A DNA stretch of 64,000 bases. Origin: Boletus sp. NGJ (lineage: Eukaryota > Basidiomycota > Agaricomycetes > Boletales > Boletaceae). Numbering within the stretch: position 1 is the first letter of the stretch; every line of letters starts with the position of its first letter. Below are positions 1-11,759 of the stretch, piece after piece. The position numbers and the translations under genes were made by a program. The notes below the pieces were generated by a model that was given only the letters and a program-made list of their open reading frames with translations, did not search any database and had not been told where the DNA came from. The stretch lies in contig JAGTXK010000091.1 of NCBI GenBank assembly GCA_019096195.1, positions 744,001 through 808,000 of the forward strand, in the 5' to 3' direction.

Positions 1-750
1 AAGTGGTCTTATCTCAACGCTTTCGATCCCGACTCGGACGAGTTTTTTGACAATGAAAATGCCGTGTACGAGGACTTTATTGACCCTGTCACGTCCGTGA
101 ACCGGGGAGAGGAGGAGGATGATGAAAGAGACATGTTGGTCGTCCGGATGGGCAACGCCAGTCCGATTACATCCGAGAGCAGCTTGAGTGACAGCGACAG
201 TCCACTCGCTGTTGGTGCAGAAGATCTCGCGCATCTCGTCGATGCGTTCCATGATATCAGACAGATCGAGGAGGCAGAGTTGGCGCTCGTGGAACCCGCG
301 GTGCGCGTCCGTCTCGCGACACGTACCTTGCCCGGGGAGCTGCGATGGGGCGCTCAGATATCAGATTCTGGACGGTCGCATTCGCGGCGCGGGTTTGCGA
401 CGCCAGCCGCGGTTCGAACTGTCTCTTATCGCCCTTACCCGCAACGAGAAGAATCGTTTCCTGTACCCGCTCCAAGCGCACCTATCCCTGTGCCTGCCGT
501 CTCCCGACGCTCTGCCGCAGTCGATGAGCGTGCATTACCATCACCATCTACTCCGTCCCGTCAGACTCCCATGACGTATTTCTCCATGTCCCCCCCACCC
601 ACCAGCACTCCCAGGCTTTACTCGTGGGCGCGCAACCAAAGTCACTCTGCCTCGCCGTCTTCTGGTGGCCCCTTTACCAATCCACACGCCCGCACATCAT
701 ACGCCCATCTCTCACCCGCACTCATTCGTATCCGCGATGTAACTGTCTAA
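1..750 (+). CDS. C-terminal part of an unrecognised Ser/Pro-rich protein
   Basis: The frame is open from the first base of the window to a stop at 748-750, so this is the 3' end of a gene that begins outside. About 249 residues are visible. The first 60 are acidic (an Asp/Glu run near residue 37); the rest is Ser, Pro and Arg rich with no repeats, membrane segment or domain that I recognise. The composition suggests a disordered regulatory tail. I cannot name a function. No intron is needed in the visible part. Confidence 0.6.
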   Translation, partial: KWSYLNAFDPDSDEFFDNENAVYEDFIDPVTSVNRGEEEDDERDMLVVRMGNASPITSESSLSDSDSPLAVGAEDLAHLVDAFHDIRQIEEAELALVEPAVRVRLATRTLPGELRWGAQISDSGRSHSRRGFATPAAVRTVSYRPYPQREESFPVPAPSAPIPVPAVSRRSAAVDERALPSPSTPSRQTPMTYFSMSPPPTSTPRLYSWARNQSHSASPSSGGPFTNPHARTSYAHLSPALIRIRDVTV

Positions 751-780
751 ATCCCGACTCGTCGCATTGCTCTCAAATCT

Positions 781-801
781 CCCCCCCCCCCCCCCCCCCC
801 C
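781..801. repeat. C21 homopolymer in 3' UTR
   Basis: Twenty-one consecutive C lie 30 bases after the stop of the upstream gene, in the 344-base stretch between that gene and the RPP40-like gene that points toward it. Nothing else is seen in the stretch. Homopolymer length is often unreliable in assemblies. Confidence 0.9.
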
Positions 802-1094
802 GATTTTCCTTTACCCCATTCCTTTCCGCATTCTCCTTGTTTGAGGGACATTTTGCACGCATCTACCGTCATTTTTATATTCTTTCTACCGCACATCTAA
901 TCCACTCACTTATCCATCATATATACAATGACCGCAAAGTACTACGACACATGCTTTGCTGTACCATCATGTGCTTCTATAGTTATTGCGGCAAGTGATT
1001 AGATTAGACAAGCTTAGGGCCCGACTCTCGAATCTCAATCTGCTTTCCAATGTATACACCCCCCTTTTTGCTTGCGACCATCATCCAACGACAT

Positions 1095-2577
1095 TCAACC
1101 CCACCGTGCGTCCCACTTGCCAATACTCTGACCGATCGCCCACGTCGACTTGCTCGGCGTTTTGGATAGAATCAAGCAAATAGTATCCTCTGCTTCTGGT
1201 CCAGGCACCCTCAGAGGTGCTTCTTTAGTCGGTGACTCTGGGATGTACGACACGGGTGTCGTAAGATTAGAATGCAGCGTGACCGAGACAAAAGGGTGTT
1301 CGTCTCCGCTAGACGTGGACGTGGACAAGACCGACCTGTAGATCATCTAGCATCAGCGGTAGGAAAAATGAGGGGGACCGCGTACACGGCAGTATCAATC
1401 ACGGATTGGACAAAGGTACTGTCCATCAAGCCTTTCCATCGGAGATGCGTCACGTCGTCGATCGAGGCTGGAGAGGGCGCGTCGTACGCGGCTACATACG
1501 GATCGACGCGATCGTTGGCGTGAAGTCTGTTTCGGCGACGTCCAAAGATATCGATAAATTTCCAGAGGACGATGATGCGGATGTACCCACCTCTGCGCAC
1601 CCAGACAAGCCATGCCGACCCATTCAAAGAGTGCTTCGAGGCGCTCCCGATGGTCCTCTGCGATTTCTTCCTCGGTGGATTGGGTGAGGTCGCCGACGTG
1701 GGGGACGTACACGTCCGGCTGGTGTCGCACGTGTACTGTCACATCTTTTGTCGTGTACCCCTCAGGTTCGTTCGTCGACGCCAACGGACCTGCCATACCA
1801 ACCAACGGAGTGCCGTTTAATAGGAGAGAGGGACGGGACTTGAAAGAATAAAAAAACACACCACCTGCACCCGCACTCACACCAACATACGCAACATGCC
1901 ACCTCCCAAGCCCCTCCACCGCCCTCACGCCATCCCAAACACCGACCGCTGTCTTCTGACGCGCCTGCACCGCAACGCTCGTCGTCTCGCGCTTCAGCGG
2001 TACATGAATCACTGTTTCCAAAACACGTCCATACTACGTTTGCATCAAAGGGGAAAGAGGGCCGACGCACCGTATCGTACCGGACACCCCTTGAACGGGA
2101 GTTTCGTACCCACCAGCCCGAGCTTTTCGTACAAGATTTTCGAGATGGAGAGGGTGAGGATACCCCGTGGATCGATGCACCACGTATCCTCGGCGTCGCG
2201 TTGAATAGGGAAGGCTTTGAAAGGCCTGGTGGAAATGGAAACGTCAATGGGGCGGTTCGCGTTGGGTCCAGAAACCCATATCGGAACTGACTGACACGTT
2301 TGGGATCGCAAGGTGGGAGGCGTACTCATACAGTTCAGACAAGGTAAACTGGGCCGTCGAGTAATTTGTTTTTAGGGACGTGAATGCGTGATCCTGCGCG
2401 GTACGCGATGAAAAGACAATGTCAATCTATCCCAAGAACGAAACTAAGATACAAGGATCTCCGAGAGGGATGATCAAAGGGACAGACTTGCTGGACGAAC
2501 GGATGCGACGTCGCCAGTCGCTCTGATTGTAGTGAGGGTAGCGTCCCAGTGGTCAGCCTTATTCTCGATTCTCGCAT
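1095..2577 (-). CDS. RPP40-like subunit of nuclear RNase P / RNase MRP
   Basis: Exon pieces on the minus strand line up with the Rpp40 family, a protein subunit of RNase P that matures tRNA 5' ends in the nucleus. A central piece (2045-2329) contains LTLSISKILYEKLGLVG, matching the family's Leu-rich step followed by Tyr..Gly-Leu. A later piece contains RLEALFEWVGMACLGA, matching the family's 'ELFDWLGA' site. The last exon (1095-1346) ends in a Thr-Ile-Cys-Leu-Ile-Leu strand and a Trp-rich tail as in human RPP40. A plausible start is the ATG at 2577 (MRESRIRLTTGTLPSLQ), 87 bases from the end of the pantothenate synthetase gene. There are at least four introns. I could not close the frame between the exon ending near 2330 and the next one, so exact N-terminal exons are uncertain. 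Confidence 0.62.
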
Positions 2578-2663
2578 CGTGTCGAGGGAAGGGTAGGTGG
2601 ACACAGCCACAGGTTTGGGGTAAAATAACCCCTAAACGAGGCGTGGTCCTTACAGAGGTAATC

Positions 2664-3776
2664 TCACCGAACAGCACGCCCAAGCTCACCAACGACGATA
2701 TTGTCAATCAGCCTCGTTCTCCCCACCCAAACGGCCCCACTCAAAATCACGGATCCACCCTCCGACTGCCTCTGCGACTGATCATCCAAAACCTCAAAGG
2801 TATCCGAGTCGTTCATCTGGAGATAGTCCAGCTTCATATCGACACCCCTCGAAGCGGCACCTCTGACCGCTCCATCCACAAGCACCTCAGCCGCCTGTAT
2901 ACACACATCCTTTGTCTCTCCCGCCAACCAGCCAGACTCGGCAGCTTGCAGGGCTCTGTAAAGAGTATTCGCGACAGAACGCTCTTCCGTCGACAGATAC
3001 GAATTTCGCGACGACAGCGCCAACCCATCGACTGGATCGCGCTCTGTTGGAACGATGTGTACATGGTCCGCACCCGGGTTCGCTAGGAGCAGGTCACGGC
3101 ACATTCTACGAAGCAACAGCGCTTGCTGGATGTCCTTTTGCCCGAAATACGCGTTCGTTGGCTTGTATTGCCGTGTCAGCGTCCATCTACACGATCGAAA
3201 GAAAGGAAAGACGCACTTGAACGATATTGAAAAGCTTGGTGACGATCGTAGCCACACCTCTGAAAAAGTGGGGTCGGCTGATACCTTCCATTTGATGGCC
3301 GTACCCCTTGACCTCGACGAACGTGCCCTTTTGCAGGGAAACGTCTTGACTTATCCCGGATGGATACATGTCCTGGACACCAGGCAAGAACACCGCAGAG
3401 GGTGTCCGGACGTCGCCCGAGACGTTCACCTGCTGCTTTGTTAGCTGCTCAAGATCCGCGGGCAACGTGCGCGGGTAGGCGTCTAGGTCTTCATGCGGTG
3501 CAAACTGGGCGGGGTTGACAAAGATGGAGACGACCGTCAGGTCGTTTTCCTGGAGCGACCTGCGAACTGCGCATTAGACGTGTGTGTGAGCACGCGTGTC
3601 CTCGGATTCGGAAGGGGTGGCTGACTGAGAGAGAAGTGGCCGTCGTGCAAGGCGCCCATCGTAGGCACCAAGCCCACGGTTTTCTTGTGGTCAAAGGCAG
3701 TTTGCCTCCATGCTCTGTATGCTGGGATGGAATTGAAGATCGGGATGGGAGACTGTGGGAGTGTCGAAAAGGACAT
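2664..3776 (-). CDS. PAN6: Pantoate-beta-alanine ligase (pantothenate synthetase)
   Basis: This enzyme joins pantoate and beta-alanine with ATP to make pantothenate, the coenzyme A precursor. Three exons (3776-3626, 3566-3217, 3161-2664) give 332 residues, close to the usual length with a short N-terminal extension. Exon 1 holds the nucleotide-binding site VGLVPTMGALHDGHFSL (the HIGH-like motif). Exon 2 continues VVSIFVNPAQF and FLPGVQDMYPSG, and exon 3 has AYFGQKDIQQ, then LALSSRNSYL, the KMSKS-like loop region of the family. The first intron uses a GTCAGC donor and the acceptor that gives a Leu-Ile-Arg-Arg-Ser continuation; other acceptors break the frame. It lies in the same orientation as the RPP40-like gene, 87 bases upstream of it. 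Confidence 0.93.
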
Positions 3777-4150
3777 CGTGGACCTATGAACGTAGTGAAA
3801 CACTTGCAAGCTTCGCCAAGTGCCTGCAAACATGTAGGAAATAGGGATAATTAGTAGGCGTGTTTGAGAACGGATAACGAAACGTCGAGAAAGCCGAACA
3901 TGGTCACCGAGTGTGAAGGTTTCGCAAGCGATGCGTTATGATGTGGCTGACATGTACAAAAGTTGAAATGGCCCTGTGACAAGGTAGATGGGTATCTTGG
4001 GGCACACGGTGAACCAAGGTCAGTGACCCCCACACCCTCAGGGTTGATGGGTATCAACGTGCGTCAATCTCTACAGCAAGGGTTAAACTAGTCCCCCGCC
4101 ATAATCGTGGTATTACAATGGTCTCCGGCTGTTCTTCCAATGCCGGCGAG
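3777..4150. other. Intergenic: PAN6 promoter and CAX4 3' flank
   Basis: This is the stretch between the start of the pantothenate synthetase gene and the stop of the dolichyldiphosphatase gene, both on the minus strand. I see no coding sequence, RNA gene or clear TATA box. A 68-codon open frame here has no coding character. Confidence 0.5.
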
Positions 4151-5091
4151 TCAATTAACGCGCTTCTGTGCAACCCGTGTCCGTTGCTCGTCGTACGCCG
4201 TTTTCCAGCGCTTCCATTCTGTCTCTCTCCCACCGTCAGCCCAGATCGCCCATCCATCTCTGATCTGCAACCACCTCACCACAGGATGGGCAAGAATAGC
4301 AGCGCGCGCGCGTCCAAAGACCGAGAGTGGGTATGTGCCGGGAAGCAGTTCTGTCAGGACGTAATGTCCGACACCGAAACCAGTGCCAATGCCAAGTCCC
4401 CAAATCACCTGATGTGGCGCGTGGTATAACAAGTTCAATCTAAGGGGGAATGATCACGCTCTTTCAGAGTAAGGTCGCATCGGTCCTGACTGACCTCGAG
4501 TAGGCAACAAGCGCGACCCATGAGACGAGGCCGAGATAGACTATCAATCTAAATGCCTGATCGAGCAAGGGATACCCGCAGGAGGTAAAGCGATGGCGGA
4601 AATACATGTGGCAGGCCAGAAAGGCACCGAAATAACCCATGTATTGACTGTGTGAAGATGGAAAGCCATACCCGTTGAGGTGGAGGTTACTGTCTATATC
4701 CAATGAGATTCAGCGCTCGGTCAGGACAGCGATGAGATACGTACTGTTCGGTCGTTCTTCCTTGATGATGTGCTTCAAGATCCAATTGAGCACTTCTGAA
4801 AGTAGCTGGCCTCCCCACATATTAATGATAGTGAGCTCGCGCGTTTGTACGGCAAGGGCAGCATATGCGGGCTAATAGTCTCGTCTGCTCGCGTGCAACT
4901 GATAGGATGATATGATGCTGCTGTACGCACCATGAGAAGGATGGGGGTTAACGTGAACAACGCCAACACGAGGGAAGTATCTGAGGACGCGTCGTCTGAA
5001 ATGGCTCGTCAGCAATACGGTGTGATGCGGGCATCCACGGTCATGCCTCACATAAGACATGCGTCAGATCCAGAGAAATCCTGTTAGTCAT
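4151..5091 (-). CDS. CAX4: Dolichyldiphosphatase, PAP2 superfamily
   Basis: Removes a phosphate from dolichyl diphosphate on the ER lumenal side so that dolichol phosphate can be reused in protein glycosylation. Five exons (5091-5052, 4995-4931, 4871-4745, 4693-4495, 4439-4151) give 239 residues, matching human DOLPP1 (238). All junctions are GT-AG and in frame. The PAP2 motifs are visible: KHIIKEERPN (motif 1, Lys and Arg), GYGFPSSHSQYMGYF (motif 2, the PSSH signature), and YSRLNLLYHAPHQV (motif 3, Ser-Arg and the catalytic His). Hydrophobic stretches before, between and after fit a multi-pass membrane protein. It is divergently arranged with the BCS1-type gene, 232 bases apart. Confidence 0.93.
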
Positions 5092-5255
5092 TGTCAAGCG
5101 CGAGTGTTGGTCGGAAGGGAACTTTCAACTACAGCACGTGCCAGTGCGGTTACTTCATCTCACCACACAGCCATCATTACACCTTTCACCACGTCAAATG
5201 ACATTCAATTCCTGTGCTCAGCTCGAGTCACTGCACCGACGGGACGTACTGACTC

Positions 5256-5263
5256 TATAAAAG
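5256..5263 (+). promoter_or_regulatory. TATA box of the BCS1-type gene
   Basis: TATAAAAG lies 61-68 bases upstream of the ATG at 5324, in the 232-base shared promoter between this gene and the divergent CAX4 gene. The position fits a short 5' UTR. Confidence 0.55.
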
Positions 5264-5323
5264 GAGGCTCCGTGCGTGAACAAGTGTTCTTCACCTCCGC
5301 CCTTTAATTTTCCAACTTTCCGT

Positions 5324-7355
5324 ATGGCCTCGTTACAGCAAGTTGTCGAGCAGCTGGCGTTGCTCGCTGCCACAGGCACAAACGGCACCGCCAGTGCCGA
5401 TGCTACGTCTGCGATGTCTGCCCCGCGAGGGCCAGTCGATCTCATGGCATCCACGTTCAAAGTGCTCTTCTCTGCAACTGCTTTGCGTGACTGGGCGATC
5501 CTCTTGGCCATCGGCAGTCTCTTTGAAACGGCTCGCAGGCTGCTGGCTGCGCTCTGGCGTTGGTTGATCAACTCGTTCTTCATCACGGCGGTCTTTGAGG
5601 AAGATGATGTCAGCTTCCGTATGTCACTCGTCTATGATGACCCTCGATTCGTGTGTTGACTTTTGTCTGACAGAGTGGATCATGCATTGGCTATCCAAGC
5701 AGCCTTCGTGGAGTGCGTCGTGCTGTCCGATATATCGTCCGTTGGCACTGACCGTGAAATCCTGCAGAAGGAGCACGAAACGTTCAAATTAGCACTTCCA
5801 ACTTTAACCTTCATGCTGTGCAGATCGACTCAAATGACGACCAGGGTGCCCACTCGCGCAAAGTGACTTATCTTCCAGCGGTGTCGGAGTCGTATACCCT
5901 TTGGTATCATTATCGCTGGATGAAGGTCACTCGCACTATCGAGTCTCACCATGGCGGATGGTCTACTAGAGAAACGCTCGCAATGAGGTTGGTTCTGCAT
6001 GATGATATGACCCGAACATTACTCAATCGTTCCAGTATCATGACTCGCGAGCATGGAATTCTTGCAGGCATTCTCCAGGATGCCAAGAACGGGTACATCG
6101 AGGCTCAAAAGGACAAGATTACAATTTTTGTTTCGGACAGATATAACAGGTACTCTCATTCAAATCAAGCCTCAGATCTGCCTTCTAAAGACGTCTCGTC
6201 GGTAGCGCTAACGGCTGGAGGGAACTTGCGACGCGTCCTAAACGGCCTCTCAACTCTATCATCCTTGACCCCGGCATCACGGACCTTGTCGTTGAAGATG
6301 TCCGAGATTTCCTTAGCAGCAAGGCGTGGTACGCTGAACGGGGTATCCCCTTCCGCCGTGGATACCTGCTTGTACGTGTTATTATTTCGTACGCGGTTGG
6401 ATGCTCACCCCGCTTCTAGTATGGTGCCCCCGGATCCGGCAAGACATCTCTCATCCACAGTATCGCAGGAGAATTGGGTTTAAACGTCTACATCGTCTCA
6501 CTTTCCCGCTCTGGACTGGATGACACTGGTCTCTCTGAGCTTATCTCGGCTCTCCCTGAGAGATGCATCGCACTCATGGAAGACATCGACGCCGCCTTCC
6601 ACCACGGTCTCAGCCGTGAGTTCCCGCAGGCACCATCCACCCAAACGTCCGACAACCCCGAGCAACAACAGGATATGCACAACACCGGTCCTCCCGCGCC
6701 CACCGGCAACCGCGTATCTCTGAGCGGTCTCCTGAACGCGCTGGACGGCATCGGTGCGCAGGAAGGCCGCGTCCTGTTCGCGACGACGAACAGGTACAGC
6801 TCGCTCGATTCTGCGTTGTGTCGACCTGGTCGGATGGACCTGCACATCGAGTTTAAGCTCGCGAGTCGGTTCCAGGCTGAGGAGCTCTTCAAGCGGTTCT
6901 ATGCCCCTTCGTCCTCTGCCTTTGCCTACGTGGGTGCTACGGAGAGCAAGCGCGAGAATGGTGTCGGTGCGGGGGAGGAGGATCTCTGCTCAAAAGACCT
7001 CATCGATCTGTCCGAGTCGTCGATACCCCCTGTCCGCTCGTCCTCGTCCTCACCCTCGCCAATGTCATCCTCCTCACCGTCACTCTCTGAAAAGACCGAG
7101 GAGAACGACTCGGCAGGACCGTCCTACGTCGGCGTCTCGCACCGCGCCCGCGCCCCCAAGCTCTCCCTCGACCGCATCAACGCGCTCGCTGCCCAATTCG
7201 CGCTCGCCGTCCCGGAGCGCCAGCTGTCGATGGCGAGCCTGCAAGGCTTTCTGATGATGCACAAGACGCGGCCGTTTAGCGCGGTGTCGGATATTGGCGC
7301 ATGGGTGGAGAAGGAGTTGGCGGAGAGAAAGGGGGTGGAAAAGGTGGATGGTTGA
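5324..7355 (+). CDS. BCS1-type mitochondrial AAA ATPase
   Basis: Six exons (5324-5618, 5674-5712, 5768-5987, 6036-6149, 6191-6371, 6420-7355) with GT-AG introns in consistent phase give 594 residues. A single hydrophobic segment near residue 55 precedes the BCS1 N-terminal domain, recognisable from WIMHWLSKQPSW and ISTSNFNLHAVQ. The AAA module follows: Walker A GAPGSGKTSL in exon 6, Walker B region CIALMEDIDAAF, and the sensor/arginine-finger stretch VLFATTNRYSSLD then CRPGRMDLHIEF. True Bcs1 inserts the Rieske iron-sulfur protein into complex III at the inner mitochondrial membrane. Basidiomycetes carry many BCS1-like paralogues, and the Gln/Pro-rich insert after Walker B and the long Ser-rich C-terminus suggest this is one of them rather than the core chaperone. 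Confidence 0.88.
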
Positions 7356-7737
7356 TGTAGTAGATCTCTGTTTTCTATTTTTCTTTCCTCGCGTCTTCCT
7401 TGGCAATGTACAACAGCTGCATGCATAGAATAACCATAGGGATTCATAATGATACTGTCGCCGACGGGTGATCCTCAGGCACAACCACCGAAAAATGTCT
7501 AATGCTTGAGCTTGATGTCAGTACCTCCATTTGTATCCTACATGGTCGATCACACTACTTATGCTTGGTCCTGAATACAACATTCATAGTCGCTACTACA
7601 GTTGTATATACCCTGGTATCTCTAGACAAAAAGAGGAAAAAGAACAGTCTAGATGTGCGCAAAAGCAAATCCTGCAATTATGGCCACTAAAAAAATCTGT
7701 AACGTGTCGCAAAAATGGGTGAAAAAGTACATGCGAT
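7356..7737. other. Intergenic between convergent genes
   Basis: Holds the 3' ends of the BCS1-type gene (+) and the HMG-CoA synthase gene (-). AT-rich; small open frames here have no coding character and I see no RNA gene. Confidence 0.5.
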
Positions 7738-9394
7738 CTAGGCAACTGGAGCGCGGGCGTATTTCCTGCGAAACTTGCTGTCCACGGACTCGAGGTAAAA
7801 GTCACCAGGCCAGATGTTTTCGACCGAGCCTTCTGGCGTGTAGTTGGCAGCATTGTGGTTTTTCTCACGGAGCTGAAGAAAGAAAGAGCAAGGTGAGTGG
7901 GATGTCGGACGAGTGAACATAAAAAGCGGAGCTCACAGTGAGTGCGTCGACGTATTCCTGGCACGGCACGACCTTCATGCTCCCCAATCGCTGGAGAAGG
8001 TCCATTTTTTCCCGAATCTCGCATGTGTCACCCTTGACACGAAGCGTGAAGAAACTCGATGCGCAACCGCTTCCGAAAGCAAACATACTCAGACGTTTGC
8101 CTTTCAACTCGGCAGGTTCAACGGAGGAGAGGAGCGACGCGAGACAGCCATATAGGGAGGCGGTGTACATGTTGCCCAGACGTTTCGAGCAGTGCATGGC
8201 CGGCTCAACCTTGTTGCTGTAAGCTGTCTTGGATGCAGCAATGAAAGTCTTCTCAAGGTTCTTGTCGGTGAGCGATGCGTTGTAGGGACTCGCAAGGATG
8301 GTATCGGGAGAAGGAACATTGGCGAACTGGGGTGCTGAGGGGGAGCTGACAAAGTCGTTGTAGAATAAACGCCCGAAAGCCTTCTGAACCTGCTTGCCGT
8401 ACGGGGCATGGAATACAGCATAGTCCACGTCATCAAGGGAAAAGCCCTTTTCAGACTTGCTGTTAGCGTGGCCATTCACATGGAGGAGCTTCTTCGTTCT
8501 AGCGGTCTTCTCACGGAAACGTGCATAGGAGGCATCAAGAGCGGAGATGTAAGTGGTTACGGAAACTGGTCCATCGACCTCGGGATACTCGGAATCCAGT
8601 TTGGGCTTGTAAAAGTCATAAGTGTTTGTCATGTGGTTTCCATGAACGGCTGGGAAAGATAAACGTCATTGTTGGGTTGTCACTAAATCGGTTAAGGCTC
8701 ACGTTCGATGACCACTGGTGCGTTTGGACCAATAAGGATAGCACATGCACCGGCACCACCAGCAGGACGTGCAGCCCCCTCGGCATAGATTGCGATATCA
8801 CCCGCGACAACGATAGCATTGCGACCATCCCAAGATGTCGACTCGACCCAGTTGACGGCATTGAAGAGAGCAGCAGTAGAGCCGTAGCAAGCGTTTTTTG
8901 AATCGACACCCTCAATGTCGAAGTTACCCGACTCTGCAAATAGGTCCATGAGAGTGGTTTTGACGGATTTCGACTTGTCGATGATGGTCTCTGTACCGAC
9001 ATCGAGACGACCAATGGACTTGGGGTCGATGTTGTACTTTTCAAGAAGGCCACTGACAGCTATTGCACAAAACCCGTCAATACAATGTTCCGCGATGGTT
9101 TGATGCGACGCACCGTTCAGGGCAAAAGAGTTGATGTCCTCGCGGTCATCACAACAAGCCATGTACTCCTGGCCAAGACCAATGGTGTACTTTCCGGCGG
9201 AAACGTTGTCAAAGACCTCTAGGTCAGCCTCGGAGATGCACTAACATCGGGAAAGTGAATAGACAAGAAGGTGTCGCGTGAGCAATGCATACCCTGCGGG
9301 GGAAGTAGACCTCCATGGCGAGGATACCAACATCCTTGGGACGGGGGAGGACGGAGTCTTCGGATGTGGGGACGGATACGGGAGGGATGGCCAT
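7738..9394 (-). CDS. ERG13: Hydroxymethylglutaryl-CoA synthase
   Basis: Condenses acetyl-CoA with acetoacetyl-CoA to HMG-CoA, the second step of the mevalonate (sterol/isoprenoid) pathway. Four exons (9394-9293, 9240-8703, 8649-7937, 7872-7738) give 495 residues, the normal fungal length (yeast 491). Key sites: [13 protein letters not shown] at the N-terminus, the catalytic Cys in [16 protein letters not shown], the catalytic His region [13 protein letters not shown], and GSGCASSFF before the C-terminal exon. The small last exon encodes [16 protein letters not shown] and a conserved Tyr-Tyr-like tail. Introns are 52-64 nt. The start is the ATG in MAIPPVSVP, just ahead of the conserved block. 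Confidence 0.96.
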
Positions 9395-10090
9395 GGCTGA
9401 GTGAAGATGGGAGAGGACTGATAGGCTGGAAAACGGAAGGCGGGGGGATTATATAGCGGCTAAAGTCGAGGATAGGTTAATTTACATAACTGATTTATCT
9501 GAAAATCATAATAGTTGTGGTACGATATCTTTTGAGTGGCGTGTTTCACCCCCCCTCTCGAAAAAAAAAAAGAAAACATCGAGTTTACCTCTTTGGGTTA
9601 ATGCGAGACACCCCCTCTGCTGAATTCTGCTTCATCTGAGACATTCAAGAGTCCCAGGGATGGGAATGAGGCTCGCCTCGAGTTAGACTCATCCTCAACG
9701 TTCCCTCAACGTTCTCCAGTACGTTTCCCGGGCTGGTACAACCCGAGCCCGAACACTAGCACCGCACTTCCCCGAGACCCGACTGTCTCACTACCATCGA
9801 GTTGGTACATCGTCCAAGATGCTGCCTGCGAGGTGCCTGACCACCGTGATGTTCGTATCAACCGTCACAACTATGGCATTTTTATACCACACTCCCTCAG
9901 CTCTTGTCCGCACAAACACATATGTTGACGCCAATCCTTTCAAGCCCTCTCCACTAACGACCTTTTGCTGCCGGCGCAGGAGATACCCACATTTGGATGG
10001 TCAGGTTCATTGTCAGCCGCATCCACCGGGCCAGGATGAATCCGGCTCTTTCTCAACTGGAGCCAAGAACGTTCCATCAGCACCGCCAAT
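9395..10090. other. ERG13 promoter and an open but unassigned frame
   Basis: Upstream of ERG13 there is a pyrimidine run followed by an A11 tract near 9563. From about 9604 to 9936 the plus strand has a stop-free frame without an ATG (it contains PGWYNPSPNTSTALPRD and SWYIVQDAACEVPDH) that reads like real protein. It may be an upstream exon of the hypothetical gene that follows, but I could not join the two in frame with GT-AG introns. Confidence 0.35.
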
Positions 10091-11125
10091 ATGCCATTCA
10101 CGCTCTCCACTCTTATCGGGCGCGCTCATCCCTTCCATTCACGTCCCCCGACAAGCTCGAAAAGCCAACGAAAACTTTATTTCCCCCCTGGCGGCCACAC
10201 TCACGATCGGCACACTATTCCTCCGGACCGGGTACATATCTCGCTTTCTGACCCTGTTCTCGTCGCAGCAGAACGGAGGCTTTTCGACGTCCCGAACACG
10301 CAGAAGCGGAGCAATTGGTTGATTATCGAGGATGCCGGCGCCAGGAAGACCGCCAAAGCCGGTTCAATCGTGTTTCACCTCGAACAGGACGGACTTCCCT
10401 CGCAATTGTCGGCTGATTGCCATCTCGTGCCCGAAGCTGTGAACCCTCTGGCAACTATACTCAATATCCAAGGAACAACGCAAGGACATTGTTGGAAGAC
10501 CGGGTGTCAAGGAGCTGCGGGCAACACTGACAGCTCTGCCTCCGAGAATAGGTACACATTAATAAGTCTTAGCTTCCTCTCCCTGACCAATGACACCAGT
10601 CGAGACAGATCTGGTCTGGCGCCTTTGGCCAGCGAAACGTTCAAGGAAGAGCTGTACACCAGAGGTTACTTGAAGAGGCCCACGAGTCGGCCATCGAACG
10701 TCGTCCCACGAAAATCGAAAACCAGCCTCATGTTTGTGAGCCGCAAGGTATTTCCGAAAGTCCTGGGACGACGTCAGGGACGCAAGGTTGTGGAATGTCT
10801 GAGAGCGGGACAGGTAACCAGCCTGGGTAAGTACAGATCAGCCGCTAATTATTTCCCAAGGACATAGCCGATACTCCTGGCGGACTTGACGTGCAATTTG
10901 CCGAGAAGCAGCCCATCGACCTCCGTCGCTTCCGTAACGCTCCGGACCCCACATGCGCACGGCCTCGAATCCCCCGGGCTGGACACAAACTCGTCCGCAT
11001 CCGAGTCGTTCGATCTACACGAATTTTCGTACATTACAGCATTTACAACACCGCCTTCTTCGCCTTCGATTATCATTGATGCTGAGACGTTCAAGAGAGG
11101 GGTCGACAGCAAGCACGCGGTATAA
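10091..11125 (+). CDS. Hypothetical protein, gene structure uncertain
   Basis: The plus strand frame from 10091 is open to 10867, with AERRLFDVPNTQKRSNWLII and a Lys/Arg-rich segment (SRKVFPKVLGRRQGRKVVE) among the most protein-like stretches. A possible intron lies at 10549-10599 and another at 10827-10859. After the second, a different frame ends at 11125 with IIIDAETFKRGVDSKHAV, which also looks coded. The phases do not agree for the simplest splicing, so the model is provisional. I recognise no domain. The start may lie further left in the open frame at 9604-9936. Confidence 0.35.
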
Positions 11126-11759
11126 CGGGGAGCTATGTCATGATGCACGACTGTATTGAGTGGAGATGTGTCAGTATGGCGTGGTGCCAACGACGACCTT
11201 CTGGAGACGCACCGCAGTAAGACGCAATGGGCGATTTTAGCGTGTACTAGTTCTCAACGTCATTGTTGCGGTACTCGAGCAATCAGGATTTCATGATTGG
11301 ATGTGATAAGATGATCAAAATGATATTCCTCAGAGGAAATAAGCCGCCCACTAGCGAATCTAGAATCGCATGGCATGTTTAGTGCGTGTCATGATTGAAG
11401 GGAAGGCAAATGCAAGCAGCCGAGAACTGATTGTTTGGCTGTCGTGTCAGAAACAAACAAACGTACTACGGAATGAGCCCCAGCGAATTCTGCCCCTTTA
11501 ACCTCACATGAAGCCGCAAGGAGCCTTCCAAACTGAACGTTTACATAGCGGCCCCGCGATGAGTTCCATCTCGGCGATAGAATTTTCTTTGCTATTGCCT
11601 CATGTTGTCAACAGTAGATGCCTGCGTCACTGTCATGCCATGCGCACAACTGACCTGAACCTCATGTAATAGTGGTGAACTCGTGTTTGTGTGGTGGTTA
11701 TATTATATCTGCATCGGAAGCGCAGTCTATCAAGCACTCACTAGCTTCCATTGCCTCCC
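11126..11759. other. Intergenic, AT-rich
   Basis: The 634 bases upstream of BTB gene A show no gene, repeat or RNA that I can support. The stretch is richer in A and T than its coding neighbours. Confidence 0.5.

Noticed and set aside
781-801. C21 tract as a functional G-quadruplex site
   Set aside because: A plain homopolymer in a 3' flank; length is unreliable and there is no supporting context.
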